Assembly (NCBI GenBank): GCA_965218775.1
Contig: CBDCLS010000003.1
Location: forward strand, 620,001-684,000
Length of the DNA stretch: 64,000 nucleotides
Reading direction: 5' to 3'
DNA from: CAUZIZ01 sp965218775
Lineage (GTDB): Bacteria > Acidobacteriota > UBA6911 > RPQK01 > JAJDTT01
Shown piece by piece: positions 57,205-64,000 of the stretch. The translations under genes and the position numbers were made by a program. Within the stretch, counting starts at the first letter, position 1. Each line of letters starts with the position of its first letter. Under the pieces are notes generated by a model. The model searched no databases. It was not told where the DNA came from and was given only the letters and a program-made list of their open reading frames with translations.

Positions 57205-57792
57205 ATGAACGAGATCAGAGAAAACCTGCGCCAGCTACTGATCACCCGATCGTTGCAGATCGGCCACTTCACACTGACTTCGGGGATCACAAGCACACAC
57301 TACATCGACGCCAAGAAGACCACACTCGACCCTGAGGGTGCCTATCTGTGCGCCCGTCTAATCCTGGATGAGCTCGCGCGAAATCAAGTCGATGCCGAGG
57401 CGATCGGAGGTCTCACTCTGGGAGCAGACCCGGTGGTGGCGGCGGTAGCGGCCGTCAGCTTCGCCGAAAGAGATCGCTATACGCCCCTGCCGGCATTCAT
57501 CGTGCGTAAAGAGGCAAAGAAGCACGGAACCCAACTCTACATCGAGGGCTTCGAAGGCGAGAAGGGATCTCGGATCGTCATCTTCGACGACGTGTGCACG
57601 ACGGCTGCATCGGCCCTGAAGTCGATAGAAAAAGCTGAGGCTCAGGGCTATAAGGTGGCTTCGGTGATTTGCCTGGTCGATCGAGAGCAAGGAGCAGAAG
57701 AGAACCTTCGCGGCTACTCCTTTCTCCGACTCTTTCGTGTGCAGGACCTACTTTCGGACCCCAGCGTTCAAGAGCAGCTGGCCCGGCTTTAG
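57205..57792 (+). CDS. pyrE: Orotate phosphoribosyltransferase
   Basis: This 195-residue protein makes orotidine-5'-phosphate from orotate and PRPP in pyrimidine synthesis. The PRPP-binding segment reads RIVIFDDVCTTAASALKSIE (the family norm is EDVxTTGxS), and the flexible lysine loop is IVRKEAKKHGTQLYIEG. FTLTSGITSTHYIDAKKTTL is the usual N-terminal part. GGS to AAS in the loop is slightly unusual. The gene starts 65 bases after a MITE-like element. Confidence 0.93.
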   Translation: MNEIRENLRQLLITRSLQIGHFTLTSGITSTHYIDAKKTTLDPEGAYLCARLILDELARNQVDAEAIGGLTLGADPVVAAVAAVSFAERDRYTPLPAFIVRKEAKKHGTQLYIEGFEGEKGSRIVIFDDVCTTAASALKSIEKAEAQGYKVASVICLVDREQGAEENLRGYSFLRLFRVQDLLSDPSVQEQLARL

Positions 57793-57920
57793 CCCCTCAT
57801 TGCTCACACGCACAATCCGGGCTGACCGCAATCTCACCGATGGTTTTCTCGAAGACTGCCGTTACAAGAAATCGGGTGCTCCATGTGGGTCGCGCTCTGG
57901 CCTGTTAGAATAGTATCGCT

Positions 57921-58208
57921 ATGGCAGAGTCGAAAAACGTAAAAGTCGAGTGCCCCTGTTGCCAGGCCAGTCTGCTGGTGAATACCCAGACAGGTCTAGT
58001 CCTTCATTCCGAGAAAAAGAAGTTGGACTACTCGTTCGAGAATGCGGTGCAAGACGTAGAGGAGCGCAAAGAGAAGGCGGCTGAGTTATTCGACAAGGCC
58101 TTCGTTGATGAAAAGGAACGTCAGCAAGGTCTCGAAGAAAAGTTTCGAGAGGCCTTGAAGTCCAAGGACGAGTTAGACGATCCGATCCGCCCCTGGGATC
58201 TGGACTGA
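57921..58208 (+). CDS. Small zinc-ribbon-like protein (95 aa)
   Basis: The N-terminal VECPCCQASLLVNTQTGLVL has one cysteine pair and resembles half of a zinc ribbon; the rest is a charged helix (NAVQDVEERKEKAAELFDKA) and an acidic tail. No second cysteine pair is present, so metal binding would need a dimer. Similar short proteins occur in Acidobacteriota, as I recall, without known function. It starts one base before the next gene's GTG region and is probably cotranscribed with it. Confidence 0.65.
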   Translation: MAESKNVKVECPCCQASLLVNTQTGLVLHSEKKKLDYSFENAVQDVEERKEKAAELFDKAFVDEKERQQGLEEKFREALKSKDELDDPIRPWDLD

Positions 58209-58209
58209 A

Positions 58210-59169
58210 GTGGCCCCCGCTGAGGGTCGTCGGCTTTCGATCCTGGCTAGACGGCTGTCCTTTCTCGCCTTGATTCCACTCTTTTTCTGCCTGGCTCCGA
58301 GCCAGGAAGACCCCGAGGAATTTGGCGGAAAAGGCCTTTTGGCTGATCACCGGCCCGTCTTTGGTTCTTGGAGCGCTCCCCGCAACCTGGACATCGAATA
58401 TTTCCAGTTCCTGGTGGATCTAGGCTTCACGCATACGCTGTATTGGCGTAGTCCAAAACTGAACCCCGAACAGTGGCGCAAGGACTTGGATCGGGCTGCT
58501 GAACTGGATATTCGGCTGGTTTTCGACAGCTGGCAGCCGGACGCGATTCCCGAAGAGTGGCTGGACGCCGTCCTCGAGACAGGCTGTACTCATCCTTCGT
58601 TCGCTGGCGCCTATGCCCCGGATGAACCTGGATACCGCTTTCCCCTGGAGGGACCTACCCGACAACCCTCAGTCGAGCGATTTCAGTCAGCTTACAATCG
58701 TCTCAAGGAATGCGGAAGCGAAGGTATTTTTCACGTGGACGCAGCTTCCGCTGAAACCAGATGGGTTCGCCAGTTTCTTCCTTTTGCGTCGGTGTTCGGA
58801 CTGGACATCTACCCCTACAAGGAAGGTGTCGACTGGAAGCAATACGTGGAGCGAGCCACATCAAAAGCTCTGAAGCTGGCGGGTAGCCGTCCGGTGTGGA
58901 TGGTGCTTCAAGGCCACGGACGCCGTGATTGGTACCAACACGCAACTGACAACCTCAGGCTGAAAATTCCGCCCGAATCAGATCCGCGGCCCCCGAAGGA
59001 GGTCCTCTTGGAGATGGCGTGGGCTGCCTTGACAGGAGGCGCCAAGGGTGTCTGGTGGTGGTCCTTCGAGCTCTACGACTGGCAGGATAGCGAGCATCGT
59101 CGCTTTATCCTCCAGTTTGCCGATATCCACACGGAACTCAAAAGGTGGCTTGCCGCCGAGGACCCGTGA
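58210..59169 (+). CDS. Secreted TIM-barrel glycosidase-like protein
   Basis: This 319-residue protein starts at GTG 58210, directly after the zinc-ribbon gene stop. An N-terminal hydrophobic segment (LSFLALIPLFFCLAPSQ) should export it. Barrel landmarks are LVDLGFTHTLYWRSPKLNPE, RLVFDSWQPDAIPEEW, FAGAYAPDEPGYRF (a likely acid residue at a strand end), FGLDIYPYK and GAKGVWWWSFELYDW. The layout is of GH-A clan-like enzymes but no family is certain. The role is unknown; it may act on extracellular glycans. Confidence 0.65.
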   Translation: MAPAEGRRLSILARRLSFLALIPLFFCLAPSQEDPEEFGGKGLLADHRPVFGSWSAPRNLDIEYFQFLVDLGFTHTLYWRSPKLNPEQWRKDLDRAAELDIRLVFDSWQPDAIPEEWLDAVLETGCTHPSFAGAYAPDEPGYRFPLEGPTRQPSVERFQSAYNRLKECGSEGIFHVDAASAETRWVRQFLPFASVFGLDIYPYKEGVDWKQYVERATSKALKLAGSRPVWMVLQGHGRRDWYQHATDNLRLKIPPESDPRPPKEVLLEMAWAALTGGAKGVWWWSFELYDWQDSEHRRFILQFADIHTELKRWLAAEDP

Positions 59170-59516
59170 GATCCATTCGCCGAATGGTCTCCTCTCACCG
59201 CTGACAAATCGCGGAAAACTGGCGACTATCGCTTCCAGAACTCCTCGAAGTTGTGGGAAGGCTGCCAGCCGAAAACGCGCTTGACCTTCTGGTTTGGTTG
59301 GAGAACTGGCCATGGGGGAAATCCGCCGAGACGAAGAAGGCCTCGTAGCAGGAGGGCAGATCCTCCAGTGGGATTTCCAGAACCTCGTACCGAGGGTTGT
59401 CTATCAGGCTCATCTTCTATCACATCCAAGCCTGGCATTCATTCCCGACCCGACGGATTGCCATGGTACTCTCAAGTCATTACCATGGGCTCCCAGTCTT
59501 ACAAGGAGGAAACCAA
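59170..59516. other. Intergenic stretch with an epimerase fragment
   Basis: The minus strand at 59226-59413 encodes a short, frameshifted tail of a sugar-nucleotide epimerase, listed separately. The rest, 59440-59516, leads into the next gene; its final ten bases hold the ribosome binding site AAGGAGG. Confidence 0.6.
59226..59413 (-). pseudogene. C-terminal fragment of an NAD-dependent epimerase/dehydratase
   Basis: One frame reads NPRYEVLEIPLEDLPSCYEA and FFVSADFPHGQFSNQ, and after a frameshift near 59295 the other reads KVKRVFGWQPSHNFEEFWKR. Together these are the last segment of extended SDR (epimerase-like) proteins. The Rossmann domain is missing. Probably a leftover from deletion. Confidence 0.55.
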
Positions 59517-60083
59517 GTGCAGCTGAATTCGGGGGAACTGGTGTGGTCGGGAGAGCACTGGATCAATGTGATCAAGCCGCCAGGTGCAGAAGCACCCAGC
59601 GCGAGGTTTAGCCTCTACCACACTCGATATAGCCCGGCTGGCGAAGGGAACACTCTACATCTGGTGATACCGGCGGCTGGGATCAACCTTGTCTGCACCG
59701 ACAATCCCAGAGTGGGAGAGTGGATCAACAATCGATTTTTCAAGATGGGGACTGTGCCTTCACCCGACACTCCCATCGTGAAGGCTGGCTTTCAACGACA
59801 AGGATCCTCTCATGAATCTCCCCGCTGGGTCGTCGAGACAGAAGGCCACAGAATCGTTGCAGGCTGGACCGTCAAGGAGCCTCCCGTTATTGCTTATGGT
59901 CCTTTTCGCGAAGGAATCGAGTTTTTCACCCTCCTGTTGTTCTCCGACGAAACCACCGTGGAGTTGGATGGATCACCGATCCCCGGAACCCCCTTCGTGG
60001 TCGATACCTGGCGAGCCAGCATCGGTGGAGATCGAAGCTCCTGCGTCTTTGCCCTCGCTGAAACAATGATCCAATCCAGCTGA
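59517..60083 (+). CDS. Hypothetical beta-rich protein (188 aa)
   Basis: The GTG at 59517 is chosen because AAGGAGG lies seven bases upstream (59503-59509); the frame itself extends to 59397. The product (VQLNSGELVWSGEHWINVIK) has a strong beta-strand pattern throughout, no signal peptide and no recognised motif; GNTLHLVIPAAGINLVCTDN and GTPFVVDTWRASIGGDRS are typical. It ends 12 bases before the MetE-like gene, suggesting cotranscription. Its role is unknown. Confidence 0.6.
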   Translation: MQLNSGELVWSGEHWINVIKPPGAEAPSARFSLYHTRYSPAGEGNTLHLVIPAAGINLVCTDNPRVGEWINNRFFKMGTVPSPDTPIVKAGFQRQGSSHESPRWVVETEGHRIVAGWTVKEPPVIAYGPFREGIEFFTLLLFSDETTVELDGSPIPGTPFVVDTWRASIGGDRSSCVFALAETMIQSS

Positions 60084-60095
60084 AGGAATGAGAAT

Positions 60096-61220
60096 ATGAA
60101 TCGGACCCCCCTATTTCCTACGACTGTCGTCGGAAGCCTCCCTCGTCCTCAGTGGGTCATGGACCTGTTCCAGCGCCGCTGGGACGGGAAAATTAGCGAA
60201 CAGGAATTTCAGCAGCGGCTGGACAGTGCCGTGCTGTTCGCGATCCAGCTCCAGGACATGGCCGGCATAGACATCATCACAGACGGCGAGTATCGACGCG
60301 AGAGCTACGTGAAAATATTCGCCCAGAGAGTCTCGGGTTTTGAGCGAGATGCCCTGGACGGATCTGCCATTCTCGATGACGGCAACTATTTCAACCCAAG
60401 ATCCCGACAGGTGTTACCGCCATCTGAGTCCAAGTCACCGCTACGGTATCCGGCCGTGGTCCAGCCTATTCAATACGACCAACCTTTGGTGCTGGAAGAC
60501 ACCAGATTCCTCTTGGCCAATACTTCTCGCCCGGTCAAGGTGACGCTTCCCTCTCCCTACATTCTAGCTCGGCGCCTTTGGCATCCGGATTTCTCGCGCG
60601 ATGCCTACCCCACCCGCGAGGACTTCCTGGAGGCGATCCTGCCTATCTTGAAGGAAGAGTGTCGGCAGCTTCAGAGCGAGGGAGTTCATTTCATCCAATT
60701 GGACGATCCCTGGCTCTCACTCTTCGTGGATGAGGGCTACCGCGATCACTTCGAGGAAGTGGAGCGCGAGATCCACCTGAGCATGGACTCCATCAACCGG
60801 GTGGTGGAGGGACTGAATGTAAAGACGGGGGTGCACTTCTGCCGAGCCCATTACAACCGCCAGACTGGCTTCCGCGGGGACTACTCCTACCTGATGCCTT
60901 TCCTCAAGGATCTCAAGATCTCCCAGTTGGTGATGGAATTTGCATTGCCCAATGCCGGTTCGCTAGAGGTCCTCAAGGACTTCCCGGAAGACGTTGAGCT
61001 GGGGCTCGGTTGCGTCGACGTGCGGGCCGAAGAGATTCCCGATCCAGATCAGATCGTCGGAATGGTGAAGGAGGCCTGCCGCTATGTCGACCAAGAACGT
61101 ATCACCCTGAACCCCGATTGCGGCTTCGCTCCCTCCCACACCAATCCCATACCGACGGACGAGGCGTATCTGAAGCTGCGGGCAATGGCGGAGGCAGCAG
61201 GTCGCCTTCGGAACGAATGA
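60096..61220 (+). CDS. Cobalamin-independent methionine synthase-like methyltransferase (MetE C-terminal type)
   Basis: This 374-residue protein matches the C-terminal catalytic half of MetE only, as in short MetE-like proteins: TTVVGSLPRPQWVMDLF, GIDIITDGEYRRESYVKIFA, IQLDDPWLSLFVDEG. The zinc ligands are visible as His and Cys in TGVHFCRAHYN, Glu near MEFALP and the last Cys in TLNPDCGFAP. Such short forms act with methyl donors other than folate polyglutamate, or as core MetE-like enzymes with unknown donors. It starts 12 bases after the beta-rich protein. Confidence 0.82.
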   Translation: MNRTPLFPTTVVGSLPRPQWVMDLFQRRWDGKISEQEFQQRLDSAVLFAIQLQDMAGIDIITDGEYRRESYVKIFAQRVSGFERDALDGSAILDDGNYFNPRSRQVLPPSESKSPLRYPAVVQPIQYDQPLVLEDTRFLLANTSRPVKVTLPSPYILARRLWHPDFSRDAYPTREDFLEAILPILKEECRQLQSEGVHFIQLDDPWLSLFVDEGYRDHFEEVEREIHLSMDSINRVVEGLNVKTGVHFCRAHYNRQTGFRGDYSYLMPFLKDLKISQLVMEFALPNAGSLEVLKDFPEDVELGLGCVDVRAEEIPDPDQIVGMVKEACRYVDQERITLNPDCGFAPSHTNPIPTDEAYLKLRAMAEAAGRLRNE

Positions 61221-61295
61221 CTTTCACCTGAATCTTGCCCCATCGGCGCTGGATCATTCGAGAAAGAAACTTGGGTCGGGATTAGCAGAAATCTT

Positions 61296-61431
61296 GCTGT
61301 TGTCCGGCCGGTTCATCAAAGGCGAGGACCCGACCAATCGCATCCTGGCAAAGACCGCGCTCTGCCTGGTTCCCCTCCTGGTGTGGGGAGGGCTGATTCT
61401 AGGCTATCCTTGGATCGCTCCGGGATCGTAG
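61296..61431 (+). pseudogene. C-terminal membrane-helix remnant
   Basis: A short frame reads SGRFIKGEDPTNRILAKTAL followed by LVPLLVWGGLILGYPWIAPG and a stop at 61431. This resembles the final transmembrane helix and charged linker of a symporter-like protein whose body is missing. Nothing upstream continues the frame beyond about 61,290. Confidence 0.35.
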
Positions 61432-61455
61432 AATTGTGCCAGGGAGGCGGAATCC

Positions 61456-62178
61456 ATGCGAGCCATTTTCGTCGGCATCGAATACGCCGGCAAATCAACG
61501 CTGATCGAGCTTCTGGACGCGTACTACCGCCGTCTGAAGCTCCATCCACATCTCGACGACCACTTCACGATTCCCGACTCAGAGTTGAGTCCGGCATCTC
61601 GCGAGTTGGCGCTGAAGTTCCCCGACGACGTCAAAGAGCGGACTCAGCGCATGCAGATCCATTACCACATCGAGATCCTCAAGGCCTACGAGCATGTCCT
61701 GCTGGCTGGGTGGCATATCGAAGAGGCGATCTATACGTCCGTATACGGCTCGGACCCGATCAGTCCGTATTACCCGGGCTACTGGTATCACTTCCAGCGC
61801 CAATACGAGGCCAAGTTGCTCAAGGAGGATCTGCCGGGTTTGATCTTGATTCACGTGACTGCCGACGATGACACGATACGCCGGCGAATGCGGGATCATC
61901 CGCACGAATATCAGATTATCCGTGAAACGGACATTGCTGATCTCAAGCGGAGATTTGGCGAAGAGGTCGAGAAATCTCTACTCACCCAGGGCAGAGAGTT
62001 TATCGACCTGGACACCAGCGACAAGACGCCTCAGCAGTCCCTGGACGACTTACTGACCCTCTCCGAACCTCTGGTGAGTACGGCAGAGCTGGCGATGCGC
62101 AGTGCTCCGCTTCCGGCGACTGAGTATGATGTGCGCTATGAGAATGCGGTGCGCAAGCTGATCCCAAAATCGATCTAG
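61456..62178 (+). CDS. P-loop nucleotide-kinase-like protein with intact Walker A
   Basis: This 240-residue protein begins MRAIFVGIEYAGKSTLIELL, with a normal Walker A (GIEYAGKST). HPHLDDHFTIPDSEL, the strand LILIHVTADDDTIRRRMRDH (kinase lid-like) and IDLDTSDKTPQQSLDDLL are shared in order with the protein at 26390-27106, its altered homologue. The likely activity is phosphorylation of a nucleoside or a small sugar-like molecule; the substrate is unknown. Its TAG stop (62176-62178) is the first half of the IS-B target repeat, so the insertion has only just spared the gene. Confidence 0.75.
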   Translation: MRAIFVGIEYAGKSTLIELLDAYYRRLKLHPHLDDHFTIPDSELSPASRELALKFPDDVKERTQRMQIHYHIEILKAYEHVLLAGWHIEEAIYTSVYGSDPISPYYPGYWYHFQRQYEAKLLKEDLPGLILIHVTADDDTIRRRMRDHPHEYQIIRETDIADLKRRFGEEVEKSLLTQGREFIDLDTSDKTPQQSLDDLLTLSEPLVSTAELAMRSAPLPATEYDVRYENAVRKLIPKSI

Positions 62179-62181
62179 CTA
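62176..62181. repeat. IS-B target duplication, left copy
   Basis: TAGCTA (62176-62181) is repeated at 63883-63888. It is a self-complementary site and includes the stop codon of the preceding gene. Confidence 0.7.
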
Positions 62182-63882
62182 GTTCCCATCCCAAGGACTT
62201 TAAATAGCTGAAAATGAAGGAGTGAGGTGGGGATGTGGCCTCCCTTTTTTGTCAGACCTCTTTGTTAATCTTTTGGTGCGAACAAATTGAAAACAAAGAA
62301 GTTAACTCGAAAAAGGAGGCCCAACGTTGCGCCAGAAAACGGAAGAACGACTCCCCCTTTGCCACATTTTCCCCGACCACCAAATGGCCCGGGAACTGGA
62401 AAAGATCTCCGAGATCCTGGACCACAATCCCCGGATCTCGGCCTTAGTTTTACAGGATCTATGTGACACTTCCAATCCGCAGAAAGGCGCCAGCGGACTC
62501 AGTGCCGAGTTTGTCCTACGAGCGACCCTCGTCAAACAGCTGCACGGCTTCAGCTACGAGCAGCTGGCCTTTCACCTACTCGACTCCCAGAGCTTCCGCA
62601 GTTTTGTGCGTCACCCCCTGGGCTGGATGCCGAATAGGTCCACCCTGCAGCGCAATATCTCGAAGATCTCTGAAGCCAGCTGGAAAGAGATCAATACCGT
62701 CTTGGTGGGCTGGGCCGCTCAGAAGGGACTGGAAAAGGGCCAGCGCATCCGCCTCGATTCGACCGCCGTCGAGAGCGACATTCATCATCCGACCGACAGT
62801 GCCCTGCTCGACGATGCGGTGCGCACGGTGAGCCGGCTTCTGGGACAGCTCAAGGAGCGACAAGGCGCGCTCGAAGCCGAAGGCCAGGCGTCGACGGCGG
62901 TGGTCTTTACCAACCACAGCCGACGAGCCAAGCGGCGGGCTTTTCAGATCGCCAACGGCCGAGGAGCCAAACGCCAGCGCGCCTATCGCGATCTGTTGAA
63001 GGTCGCCCGCAAAACCTACGGCTACGGCCTCACGGCCTTGCAAGCCGATTTGCCGGCCGCCGACCTGCTGACCGTGGCGCTGCTGGTCTCCTTGGAGCAT
63101 TACCTGAAGCTGATGGCCCGGGTCATCGATCAAACGGAGCGACGCGTCCTGCGCGGCGAGACCGTGCCCGCCGCCGAGAAGGTCTTTTCGATTTTTGAAG
63201 AGCATACGGACATCATCAAAAAAGGCCAGCGCGAACCGACCTATGGGCACAAGATCTTTCTGACCGGCGGTCGCTCGTCGCTGATCTTGAACTGTGAAGT
63301 CCTGGCTGGAAACCCGGCCGATGTGGGTCAGCTCCAACCCTTGCTCGGAGCCCATCGAGAGGTCTACGGTCGCTATCCGCGTCAGATGGCGGCGGACCGG
63401 GGCTTTTACAGCCAAGCCAATTTGACCTGGGCCAAAGGGGAGGGCATCCAGGATGCCGCCTTTGATCGCAAGGGAAGTCTGCCGATCAGCGAGATGGTGC
63501 GCTCCAGCTGGCTTTACAAACAGTTGAGACGTTTTCGCGCCGGCATTGAGGGTTGTATCTCGTGGCTCAAGCGCGTCTTCGGGCTGGACCGCTGCACCTG
63601 GAAAGGCTGGGAGCACTTCCAGCAGTACGTGCAGGCTTCCGTGGTCAGCTACAACCTGCTCGTTCTGGCCCGTTTGCTTCCCTGAGACCGTTGCAGCCTC
63701 TTGGAACCCAAAACGCTCGGAGCTGCGGCCGCAGTGTCTGCAAAATCCAGCTCCGTCATCCTCCTGCTGGCGAAAAAGGGTCCACCGAGCACAAAGTGGT
63801 CTTTGCCCGCTGCCTATGGTATATTAAGTATCTTAGAATCAGCTAATTAACAAAGCTTAAAAGTCAATTCTGGGATGGGAAC
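62182..63882 (+). mobile_element. IS-B, complete insertion sequence (1,701 bp)
   Basis: Both ends read GTTCCCATCCCA, a perfect 12-bp inverted repeat related to the IS-A end GTTCTCRTCCG. Flanking 6-bp repeats are TAGCTA. One transposase gene is carried. It lies 11 bases from IS-A copy 3, and their target repeats overlap (TAGCTA and TAAGCTA share bases). The two are relatives that chose the same site. Confidence 0.9.
62327..63685 (+). CDS. IS-B transposase (452 aa)
   Basis: The TTG at 62327 is accepted as start because AAGGAGG lies eight bases upstream. DDE motifs: first Asp in IRLDSTAVESDI, second Asp in MAADRGFYSQANL, Glu in RAGIEGCISWLKR. Between them are the family-typical RRAKRRAFQIANGRGAKR and GHKIFLTGGRSSLILNCEVL. 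It is clearly homologous to the IS-A transposase over its full length but diverged. The enzyme moves IS-B. Confidence 0.92.
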   Translation: MRQKTEERLPLCHIFPDHQMARELEKISEILDHNPRISALVLQDLCDTSNPQKGASGLSAEFVLRATLVKQLHGFSYEQLAFHLLDSQSFRSFVRHPLGWMPNRSTLQRNISKISEASWKEINTVLVGWAAQKGLEKGQRIRLDSTAVESDIHHPTDSALLDDAVRTVSRLLGQLKERQGALEAEGQASTAVVFTNHSRRAKRRAFQIANGRGAKRQRAYRDLLKVARKTYGYGLTALQADLPAADLLTVALLVSLEHYLKLMARVIDQTERRVLRGETVPAAEKVFSIFEEHTDIIKKGQREPTYGHKIFLTGGRSSLILNCEVLAGNPADVGQLQPLLGAHREVYGRYPRQMAADRGFYSQANLTWAKGEGIQDAAFDRKGSLPISEMVRSSWLYKQLRRFRAGIEGCISWLKRVFGLDRCTWKGWEHFQQYVQASVVSYNLLVLARLLP

Positions 63883-63888
63883 TAGCTA
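63883..63888. repeat. IS-B target duplication, right copy
   Basis: TAGCTA matches 62176-62181 and overlaps by two bases the TAAGCTA (63887-63893) adjoining IS-A copy 3. Confidence 0.7.
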
Positions 63889-63893
63889 AGCTA

Positions 63894-64000
63894 GTTCTCG
63901 TCCGTTCGATTGTAAGTGACTGGAAATAAAAGGGAAAGAAGAGATTTAGGAGCTCCGTTTTTGTCAGGTCCTCTTGGTAGAATAAGTTTGCCAACTAACT
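63894..64000 (+). mobile_element. IS-A copy 3, cut by the window end
   Basis: The first 107 bases of the element from its transposase-5' end are present, identical to the reverse complement of 843-949. Preceding it is TAAGCTA (63887-63893). It points opposite to copies 1 and 2, so the rest of the transposase gene would lie to the right. The gene's start codon is just outside the window. Confidence 0.92.

Noticed and set aside
62576..63616. A 346-codon minus-strand frame in IS-B
   Set aside because: Antisense to the transposase, with no ribosome site; the same kind of frame appears antisense to the IS-A transposase.

Overview
The window looks like a chromosomal segment of an uncultivated bacterium, most likely an Acidobacteriota relative. 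The reasons are wording in the 16S rRNA gene, a protein-kinase remnant fused to a TolB/WD40-type propeller ending in the NWFEELKRLVP motif common in that phylum, and a diderm gene set that includes lpxB. The placement comes from recognition only; no alignment was run.

Two regions differ sharply. Positions 1 to about 30,000 are an eroding accessory region. It holds secreted carbohydrate-related proteins (two BNR/sialidase-like genes, a GH32/43-like propeller, a GH78-like rhamnosidase with an NCS1-type permease, TIM-barrel and FG-GAP proteins), a small SDR/cupin/SDR cluster and an SSS symporter operon. Many genes here are broken: the sialidase-like gene at 1 kb, a metallo-beta-lactamase-fold fragment, an esterase tail, an FG-GAP gene without a start, a ceramidase-like tail, an SDR that lost its catalytic tyrosine, a quinone oxidoreductase remnant, a triply frameshifted Gfo/Idh/MocA gene and a decapitated Ser/Thr kinase. 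Positions 32,300 to 62,200 are a largely intact core. It carries mnmA-lpxB-(M1-like/TPR), an ECF sigma factor, an NtrC-type two-component pair, tlpA-like/thrC/MoxR-like AAA/VWA/rpoH-like sigma, queA, an MFS exporter, cnoX-like, a ClpX-like AAA+, an Nramp-related transporter, pyrE and a MetE-like methyltransferase.

Between them lies a complete-looking 16S rRNA gene on the minus strand, with promoter, boxA-like leader and a 14-bp processing stem. It is followed by tRNA-Ala but by no 23S rRNA. The spacer between 16S and tRNA-Ala holds a VapBC-like toxin-antitoxin pair, with a clipped toxin, and a MITE-like element.

Mobile DNA is prominent. One insertion sequence (IS-A, 1,655 bp) occurs three times: cut by the left window edge, complete at 21.8-23.5 kb, and cut by the right edge. 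A related IS-B (1,701 bp) sits 11 bp from the third copy. Both insert at TA-bounded short palindromic targets. There are also REP-like hairpins whose loop has been split by small elements at the same AGGC, and at least four MITE-like elements. Two of these share an internal core but have unrelated terminal inverted repeats. No CRISPR array, prophage or biosynthetic cluster was seen.
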